A DNA stretch of 6,013 nucleotides, from the NCBI GenBank assembly GCA_030596185.1, contig JAUVKP010000078.1, positions 1-6,013 on the forward strand, written 5' to 3'. A model generated the notes under the pieces. It was not told the origin of the DNA and made no database searches. It worked only from the letters and a program-made list of their open reading frames with translations. The position numbers were made by a program, and so were the translations under genes. Source of the DNA: Fidelibacterota bacterium (GTDB lineage: Bacteria; Fidelibacterota; Fidelibacteria; Fidelibacterales; Fidelibacteraceae). Below, one piece after another: positions 1-4,920 of this stretch (position 1 is the first letter of the stretch; the number at the start of each line of letters is the position of its first letter).

Positions 1-72
1 TAATTAATTAAAAAGATGTCAATTATGCAAGGGAAAACAGGTTGAATACGTTCCGAAAATATGATTTTATTC
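1..72. repeat. Direct repeat, copy 1 (downstream of the serpin gene, possibly cut by the window edge)
   Basis: The first 31 bases are identical to 1709-1739, and the match continues to about base 72, aligning with 1782. In total 66 of 74 aligned columns are identical, with six mismatches and two one-base indels. The copy overlaps the serpin stop codon (67-69). It carries TTGACA on the minus strand at 22-17, so it probably supplies the -35 box of a gene starting just left of the window, with the -10 box outside. No terminator hairpin for the serpin transcript is visible here. Confidence 0.85.
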
Positions 73-1680
73 TGAAGATGCCGGGCTTTTCATTTTTCCG
101 ATAAAAATGATCGCATGCGTTTCCGCATCCTGGATTGCGTAAATAAACGGGTGATCGAAAGTTAACTCAATAACAGAAGGCGCAGAAGTAATGTAAACCC
201 CTATTACAGTTACTGCTGCCGCTTCGGCTCCGGTTTCATCTACAGCTATAAATGTACCCTGAATGACATCACTGATCGCTAAACTATTGATATTGGAAAA
301 CATGCCCGTTAGATCGGCATTGTCGAACATGGTTTGCATACCAAGATTTATAAATTGATCTTTTAGATGGTATTTATAAGATTCTTTAAATTTGGGTATA
401 TTTAAAATAAGTTCCCGACATGACGAGAATCCCATCCATGTATTCCATTGTTCTCCGTCCAAGTCTGCCAATAATTCATCACAGGACTTGTCTTTGGGCA
501 TGACACATACCATCTCATAACAGCTGTTTGTTTTAAAGGGGATCCGGACCAGCTGAATATCTTCATTCCCATAGTAACCCATTCCCCAAGGTTCTTCTTC
601 TGTTCCTCCCTGCATCATTTGGCAAGATACCGAATCACTGCCGGCCGTATTCGTGTAAAAGGTTTCTGCGCGTGTATCTTTTGTATCAAAGCCATTCAGC
701 CAGTTACCTTTGAAATAGGTTGCATTTGCCAGAGCGGCTATTAAATCGGTAACATCGCTTTCATCAACAACCTGTTTGATCTTCCCGTTCGTATTATCTG
801 AGGCCCAATTATTGATAACGTCAGCCGCATTGCTTGTATTACTAAAATCAAGCGCTGAAACCTCAGTGTCGAAATAAGAAGTCAGTATCGATAAATAACT
901 GCTCATAGGTTGGTATTCAGGGGCATACCAAAAAGCATGAGCCAATGAAAAATTAACACCCTCATCCAGGTTTATAAGATAATCTCCGAAATCTTTATAG
1001 AGCTGATATAGTTCTTCGTCCGTAAAGTTATTCAGGTAAAAAACATTCCGAATTTCTTCTGTTGTATATGTTCTGCTTCCGGGGTAAAGCAATCCAAAAG
1101 CATAAGCCATACTGACAGGTGATATGAAAATATTACCAGCGTCGTTTTTTATTATTTCTCTGAATATATCGAAAGAAAAATGGTTTATCGAATTGGCAAA
1201 ATCATCATATAAACCGATGATATTGACGGAGGAAGAAGAATATCCGTAAAGTTCCGGTGTGTCGGAAGCAGAATAAGTCACAATATCAGGTTCAACCGTG
1301 ATGGAACAATTTTTAGTAACACTAAATGCATAGGGTAATGATGATGATACGGATATTGCTTTTGTGGAACCTGTTATAGGTGCAGCAGCCAAAATGGAAT
1401 CCTGATCGTTCAATACAAGAAACTGCGTAAGTTCATAATTTCCCGTCATGACCTTAATATCACTTGTAATATAATCATCGTATCCAAGTGATGTCAGGTT
1501 TGCAAGGACATTTCTTGATTCTCCATTGGAATTCTGATAGATAAGTGATACGGTTTCAGGTCTTACATCGGGCATATTGATCTCAAGATTAAAGGACCCG
1601 GTTGCGGCATCTGCTGGTGGAAAAATTTGGCATGACGAAAGAATCAGAAGAATTATTAATAAAACACCTAATCGCTTCAT
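67..1680 (-). CDS. Exported serpin-family protease inhibitor, lipoprotein
   Basis: Serpins are suicide inhibitors that trap a protease after it cuts the reactive-centre loop. Seen: 537 residues. A signal peptide with lipobox LSSC makes Cys17 the likely lipidated residue; Gln at +2 does not suggest inner-membrane retention. Residues about 25-155 form an extra Ser/Thr-rich, beta-like domain of unknown role. The serpin fold runs from about 157 to 533, a normal length for the family. Serpin landmarks are the NWxxxxTNGKI stretch (291-301), LANATYFKGNW (317-327), IPKFK (428-432) and DHPFIYAI with FIGKM near the end. The hinge 482-489 (E-T-G-A-E-A-A-A) has the small residues expected of an inhibitory serpin. 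P1 is Thr498 counted from the hinge, or Ala500 counted back from HPF, so the target protease cannot be named; small P1 residues would suit elastase- or subtilisin-like enzymes. The ATG at 1680 has SD AAGGAG six bases upstream. It is a single-gene unit with its own promoter, flanked by direct repeats. Family call is very sure; inhibitory activity is inferred. Confidence 0.95.
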   Translation of the reverse strand: MKRLGVLLIILLILSSCQIFPPADAATGSFNLEINMPDVRPETVSLIYQNSNGESRNVLANLTSLGYDDYITSDIKVMTGNYELTQFLVLNDQDSILAAAPITGSTKAISVSSSLPYAFSVTKNCSITVEPDIVTYSASDTPELYGYSSSSVNIIGLYDDFANSINHFSFDIFREIIKNDAGNIFISPVSMAYAFGLLYPGSRTYTTEEIRNVFYLNNFTDEELYQLYKDFGDYLINLDEGVNFSLAHAFWYAPEYQPMSSYLSILTSYFDTEVSALDFSNTSNAADVINNWASDNTNGKIKQVVDESDVTDLIAALANATYFKGNWLNGFDTKDTRAETFYTNTAGSDSVSCQMMQGGTEEEPWGMGYYGNEDIQLVRIPFKTNSCYEMVCVMPKDKSCDELLADLDGEQWNTWMGFSSCRELILNIPKFKESYKYHLKDQFINLGMQTMFDNADLTGMFSNINSLAISDVIQGTFIAVDETGAEAAAVTVIGVYITSAPSVIELTFDHPFIYAIQDAETHAIIFIGKMKSPASSE

Positions 1681-1686
1681 TTTTAA

Positions 1687-1692
1687 CTCCTT
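1687..1692 (-). promoter_or_regulatory. Shine-Dalgarno site of the serpin gene
   Basis: AAGGAG on the minus strand, six bases before the ATG at 1680. This near-perfect match fixes the start and places the lipoprotein signal peptide exactly at the N terminus. Confidence 0.85.
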
Positions 1693-1700
1693 CTAAATAT

Positions 1701-1730
1701 ATAATAGATAATTAATTAAAAAGATGTCAA
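1701..1730 (-). promoter_or_regulatory. Sigma70-type promoter of the serpin gene
   Basis: On the minus strand a perfect -35 box TTGACA (1730-1725) is followed after 18 bases by TATTAT (1706-1701), one mismatch from the -10 consensus. Transcription should begin near 1694, giving an untranslated leader of only about 14 bases that starts close to the SD. The -35 box lies inside repeat copy 2; the -10 box lies just outside it. The spacing is one base longer than optimal, and the AT-rich surroundings could offer other -10 boxes. Confidence 0.6.
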
Positions 1731-1782
1731 TTATGCAAGCAAAAACAGATTGAATATGTTCCCGAAAATAATAATTTGATTC
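1709..1782. repeat. Direct repeat, copy 2 (upstream of the serpin gene)
   Basis: Partner of the copy at 1-72, in the same orientation and offset by 1708 bases. It starts 28 bases upstream of the serpin ATG and includes the -35 box of its promoter (1725-1730). Its distal end (about 1770-1782) resembles the last codon and stop region of the serpin gene in the other copy, as expected if another serpin unit once lay on this side. Confidence 0.85.
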
Positions 1783-1784
1783 AT

Positions 1785-1896
1785 TTCAGTAGCCTAGTGT
1801 TTAAACCCGAGATTATTGAAAAACCGTTATTTTAGCACATAAATAAAAGGACGAAAATTAATTCGCCCTTCTTTCTTCTAACTACTAGCTACTGAA
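1785..1896. repeat. Imperfect inverted repeat around the terminator
   Basis: Bases 1785-1798 (TTCAGTAGCCTAGT) and 1884-1896 (ACTAGCTACTGAA) are reverse complements apart from one extra C in the left arm. The arms are 85 bases apart and enclose the terminator hairpin. No clear target-site duplication flanks them. It could be a remnant of a small element, a long-range stem, or chance. Confidence 0.4.
1841..1870 (-). terminator. Rho-independent terminator of the peptidase/YchF-like operon
   Basis: On the minus strand AAGGGCGAA (1870-1862) pairs with TTCGTCCTT (1855-1847) in a 9-bp stem containing one G-T wobble. The loop is the six bases TTAATT. T-rich sequence follows the stem (TTATTT, continuing the TT that ends it), and A-rich sequence precedes it. 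It lies 34 bases past the stop codon at 1905, between the long operon and the separately promoted serpin gene. Confidence 0.75.
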
Positions 1897-1904
1897 TTCT
1901 ATTC

Positions 1905-2978
1905 TTAGATATTAAACCTGATATTCAAAATATCTCCATCCTTCACGATGTAGTCTTTTCCCTCAAGGTGAACAAGGCCCTTGGCTTTTGCTTCGCTCAT
2001 ACCACCTTCGCGTATGAAATCTTCATAGGCGATGACCTCTGCACGGATAAAACCTTTTTGCAGGTCACTGTGGATCACTCCCGCAGCTTCCGGAGCCGTG
2101 GCGGGTGTGTGCAAGTTCCAGGCACGGACTTCATCTTCACCCACGGTGAAGAATGAAATAAGTCCAATGGCTGCATAGGAGGTTGCGATCACATGATTGA
2201 TAGCCGGTTCATCAATACCAAGTTCTTCCATGAACATGGCGCGTTCATCGGCATCAAGTTCTTGTATTTCTTTTTCAGCAAGTGCGGAGACTGAGGTAAC
2301 GCGTATCTTGGGGAGCTTTTCTTTGAATGTTGATTCATAATCTATGCGCTTGGCATAATGATTCTCATCACAATTTAAGACTGCCATAAGAGGCTTCTGT
2401 GAAAGGAACTGAAAGCCACGGATCAATTTATCTTCGCTGTCATTAATTTCGATCTCGCGTAAAGGGATGTTCTCTTCAAGTGTATGTTTACATTTTTCCA
2501 GAATATCTTCTTCGTGAGCTTCGTATTGAGGCGCGGAGCGTGCTTTTAGATGCTTTACTTTATTTAATCGTGTTTCAACGACGAGAAGATCGGCAAAGAT
2601 CAGATCTTCTTCAAGATGATTCAGATCCGAGACTGGGTCGATCACGGCGGGTTGTCCTTCGGCATTATAACCATCAAAAACTTGAATGACCGCCACGAGG
2701 CTGTCAGTCTGACGAACCGCTTCAAGATATTTTGCTGCTTGGTCTGTACGCATACTTGCAGGTATACCCATCACATCAATACAATCAAAATAAGCAAAGG
2801 TCGTTTTCTTGGGATTGAATATTTCCGATAAAAGATTGATGCGTTCATCGGGAAGAATGACTTGACCACGATGGTATTCTGCCATACCAGTTTTGACAGA
2901 TTCATACTTGCCCAGGGTCAGCAATTCAAAAAGGGTGCTTTTCCCCGAATATTTTAAACCGATAAATCCTAATTGCAT
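1905..2978 (-). CDS. Divergent YchF-type (Obg superfamily) P-loop NTPase with TGS/DUF933 C terminus
   Basis: YchF proteins are ribosome-associated NTPases that usually prefer ATP because the G4 motif is NxxE rather than NKxD. Seen: 357 residues, near the usual length of about 363. The P-loop is GLKYSGKS (7-14), G3 is DVMG (68-71), G4 is N-C-D-E (202-205) and G5 is SVSA (229-232). The C-terminal domain (about 272-357) is strongly conserved, including SFFTVG, EVRAW, AAGVIHSDLQKGF, EVIAYEDF, GKDY and a final DGDI-RFN. The G domain departs from family consensus: the PFxTIEPN switch region reads SVKTGMAEYH, with Met32 at the expected Thr; the Gly-rich loop after DxxG (KGASxGxGLGN) is missing; and the His of the usual DAIxHVVR segment is Ala96. 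The ATG lies one base after the peptidase stop, with SD AAAGGA in that gene's last codons, so translation is probably coupled. Likely a divergent paralogue or special lineage rather than housekeeping YchF; nucleotide and role are unproven. Confidence 0.88.
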   Translation of the reverse strand: MQLGFIGLKYSGKSTLFELLTLGKYESVKTGMAEYHRGQVILPDERINLLSEIFNPKKTTFAYFDCIDVMGIPASMRTDQAAKYLEAVRQTDSLVAVIQVFDGYNAEGQPAVIDPVSDLNHLEEDLIFADLLVVETRLNKVKHLKARSAPQYEAHEEDILEKCKHTLEENIPLREIEINDSEDKLIRGFQFLSQKPLMAVLNCDENHYAKRIDYESTFKEKLPKIRVTSVSALAEKEIQELDADERAMFMEELGIDEPAINHVIATSYAAIGLISFFTVGEDEVRAWNLHTPATAPEAAGVIHSDLQKGFIRAEVIAYEDFIREGGMSEAKAKGLVHLEGKDYIVKDGDILNIRFNI

Positions 2979-2979
2979 A

Positions 2980-3996
2980 TTATCCTTTCGAAGGTAATGA
3001 ATTTACATATGACAAGATAAGTGCCCGGGTGGCATCAATACCCTGACTGTGAGTGCGTTCTACACCGTGAGAGGCGCTAACGCCGGGGCCAATCAATCCA
3101 ACGCGGATATCTTTTCCGGAGCGTAACAATGCGGTACCGTCACTGGAATAGTAAGGAAAGACATCAACTGTATATGCAATGTTGTTTTCTGTTGCAAGAG
3201 TTTCAAGTTTTCTTCTTAATTGAAGGTCATAAGGTCCGGCGGCATCTTTGGCACAGATGGAAACTTTAGTTTCATCACCTGTTACCCCATCTCCCACAAC
3301 ACCCATATCGGCAACAAGCAGATCTTTTACCGAATCGGGTAGTCCGGTTGGACAGCCATTGCCAACTTCTTCATAATTTGAAAAATAGAAGCCGACTTTT
3401 TTATTTTTTAGAGTATCAAGATCATTTTGAAGAATATCCAACATAATGCCCGAGCATGCCTTATCGTCAATGAAACGGGATTTTAGAAAACCGGTATCAG
3501 TGATTTCCAATCGGGGGTCATAAACCACAAAATCTCCCACAGAAATACCAAGCTCTTTAACTTCATCTTTAGAACGTACAATGGCATCCAGGCGAATATG
3601 CATGTTTGCCATAATGCGCTCGGTGCCTTTAACATCTTTGTTGACATGTGCAGCGGGGTTATCCACAAGAAAAGTTCCACGAATATGTTTACCATTCATC
3701 GTGATGACTGTTACATACTCACCTTCAAAACTGTTGGGAGGATATCCGCCTAGCTGGGAAATGCGAAGCGTACCACTGTCTGTGATCTCAGAAACCATAC
3801 CACCAAGGGTGTCAACATGTCCAATGATCATCACCTCGGGATCCTTTACTGTACTGACGATCAAAGATCCCTTATATGTGCGGGTGCAATGATACGGTAA
3901 AGCCTTCATGGCATTTTCAATAAAATCAATTATTTCATCGGTATAACCGCTGGGTGAAAAAATATCGATCAATTTTTTAATGGATGTTAAACTCAT
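2980..3996 (-). CDS. M42-family zinc aminopeptidase/hydrolase
   Basis: M42 enzymes are cytosolic di-zinc aminopeptidases, often large tetrahedral assemblies that trim oligopeptides. Seen: 338 residues, normal for the family, with no signal peptide. Putative metal and catalytic residues are all present: His60 and Asp62 (GHVDT), the Asp pair 177-178 (IDDKA), Glu209 (base) and Glu210 (NYEEVG), Asp230 (VADMG) and His316 (ERTHS). The C-terminal part, SSDGTALLRSGKD then VGLIGPGVSASHGVERTH, recalls the M42 subgroup found in the NAGGN osmoprotectant locus more than classical glutamyl aminopeptidases. That is a resemblance from memory, and no NAGGN synthesis gene is in this window. The ATG at 3996 is chosen because GGAG lies five bases upstream and the product starts MSLTSIKKLIDIFSPSG, typical of the family. 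The open frame continues 47 codons upstream but would overlap the preceding gene by over 100 bases. Substrate unknown. Confidence 0.92.
   Translation of the reverse strand: MSLTSIKKLIDIFSPSGYTDEIIDFIENAMKALPYHCTRTYKGSLIVSTVKDPEVMIIGHVDTLGGMVSEITDSGTLRISQLGGYPPNSFEGEYVTVITMNGKHIRGTFLVDNPAAHVNKDVKGTERIMANMHIRLDAIVRSKDEVKELGISVGDFVVYDPRLEITDTGFLKSRFIDDKACSGIMLDILQNDLDTLKNKKVGFYFSNYEEVGNGCPTGLPDSVKDLLVADMGVVGDGVTGDETKVSICAKDAAGPYDLQLRRKLETLATENNIAYTVDVFPYYSSDGTALLRSGKDIRVGLIGPGVSASHGVERTHSQGIDATRALILSYVNSLPSKG
2982..2987 (-). promoter_or_regulatory. SD embedded in the end of the peptidase gene
   Basis: AAAGGA on the minus strand covers the last codons and runs into the TAA stop of the M42 gene; the YchF-like ATG (2978-2976) follows one base after that stop. 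The layout implies re-initiation by ribosomes finishing the peptidase. Confidence 0.65.
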
Positions 3997-4001
3997 ATTA
4001 G

Positions 4002-4005
4002 CTCC
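4002..4005 (-). promoter_or_regulatory. SD that decides the M42 start
   Basis: GGAG on the minus strand, five bases before the ATG at 3996. It lies in the 32-base gap after the DUF6320-type gene and supports the short start over the upstream in-frame start at 4137. No convincing promoter is visible in this gap, so readthrough from the upstream pair is assumed. Confidence 0.75.
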
Positions 4006-4028
4006 AATGGACCATATATTGGTACATT

Positions 4029-4910
4029 TTAACGATGGAATTTTTTGGCAATGAAACTTCGTAATTTCTTGATATTTCTCATGAGAAGGCCGGCAAGACT
4101 TAGAGGAATAAAGGCAGAAACAACCAGTAGTGACCAAGTTGGCTGAAAGCTTTGGGTCAAAGAATGAGAAACAGTCATATCTACAACAAAAGATAAAAGT
4201 GCAATATCGGCAAAAAGAATAGCCAGGAAATTGAAAATATCAAATATCAAAGCTTTGATCATAAAGAATGATAAGAGGGTAATAAATAAGACAGCAACAT
4301 ATATTGGAAAGATCAGGTGAACGATCACAACATTGTTCGTAAGCATAAAAGCATATAAAACCGTAAATAAAACGCTAGCCAGAATATAATAAATGATCAT
4401 GGGCACCCATTTTTTTACCCGATCTGAAATAAATATCCCGCTCATGATAATCCAAATAAAAATAATCCCGGGAGCTGCAAATTTTGCCCAAGCGATATTT
4501 CCCGAAATGATCAGATTTAATGCCAATAAATAGAGGGCGATTGCAAAGGAATCATAGGTATAAAGACGAAAGAATGTTTGTCCCGGACGCAGGAGGGGAA
4601 AGATCACACCAAACCAGACAAAAACCAGACTGACAGTGGGGATAAGCGCCCATGAAATTTGACCACTTACCAGATAATTGATCAAAAGCAAAATAACAAT
4701 GTAAATTGCTATGATAAATGAAATGATAGTTCCGGTGAACAATCGTTTCATATTATCAGAACTTTTATTTTTCAGGTGTTCCCGATACTGAGGAAAATCC
4801 CGTGTTTGCGGATCGATCTTTGAGTTTGGATTTAATACTTTAGTATTACAGAGAGGACACGTTTCGTGGTAATCTGCAAGTTTAACACCACAATGTACAC
4901 AATATGACAT
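4029..4910 (-). CDS. Zinc-ribbon multi-spanning membrane protein, DUF6320-like
   Basis: Function unknown. Seen: 293 residues. An N-terminal zinc ribbon has Cys4-x2-Cys7 and Cys18-x2-Cys21 (YCVHCG, CPLCNT), followed by a polar linker to about residue 56. About eight hydrophobic segments then follow, near 58-80, 85-106, 120-137, 143-162, 169-190, 193-217, 221-243 and 259-277. The C terminus is basic (KKLRSFIAKKFHR). The architecture and position directly after an alcohol-acetyltransferase-like gene match my recollection of DUF6320 proteins, which often accompany such acyltransferases; a partner or membrane-anchor role is inference. Two segments share a repeated pattern (SGxIxWA then FVW or FIW, 54 residues apart). 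The ATG at 4910 is chosen because GAGG lies six bases upstream and the product begins MSYCVHCG; an in-frame TTG at 4922 lacks support. No catalytic motif is seen. Confidence 0.8.
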   Translation of the reverse strand: MSYCVHCGVKLADYHETCPLCNTKVLNPNSKIDPQTRDFPQYREHLKNKSSDNMKRLFTGTIISFIIAIYIVILLLINYLVSGQISWALIPTVSLVFVWFGVIFPLLRPGQTFFRLYTYDSFAIALYLLALNLIISGNIAWAKFAAPGIIFIWIIMSGIFISDRVKKWVPMIIYYILASVLFTVLYAFMLTNNVVIVHLIFPIYVAVLFITLLSFFMIKALIFDIFNFLAILFADIALLSFVVDMTVSHSLTQSFQPTWSLLVVSAFIPLSLAGLLMRNIKKLRSFIAKKFHR

Positions 4911-4916
4911 AATATA

Positions 4917-4920
4917 CCTC
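4917..4920 (-). promoter_or_regulatory. SD overlapping the acyltransferase stop codon
   Basis: GAGG on the minus strand shares bases with the TGA stop (4921-4919) of the upstream gene and sits six bases before the ATG at 4910. Only eight bases separate stop and start, so the two products are probably made in a coupled, near-fixed ratio. It also decides in favour of the ATG over the TTG at 4922. Confidence 0.75.

Noticed and set aside
1709..1782. Repeat pair as attachment sites of an integrated element
   Set aside because: There is no integrase, tRNA target or transposase in the window, and the repeat contains the promoter's -35 box; duplication of a serpin unit explains it more simply.
1968..3892. 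Plus-strand open frames at 1968-2156, 2480-2689, 2616-2831 and 3581-3892, and a minus-strand frame at 3483-3695
   Set aside because: Each lies wholly inside a well-supported gene in another frame, has no recognisable domain, and reads as an antisense or shifted shadow.
4004..4022. Weak hairpin (CCAAT with ATTGG, nine-base loop) touching the SD of the M42 gene
   Set aside because: Only five base pairs, AT-rich, and overlapping the SD by two bases; too weak to claim as a regulatory element.
3997..4137. In-frame upstream extension of the M42 gene (47 codons, starting at 4137)
   Set aside because: It overlaps the C-terminal coding part of the DUF6320-like gene, encodes a sequence unlike M42 N termini, and a good SD precedes the ATG at 3996.
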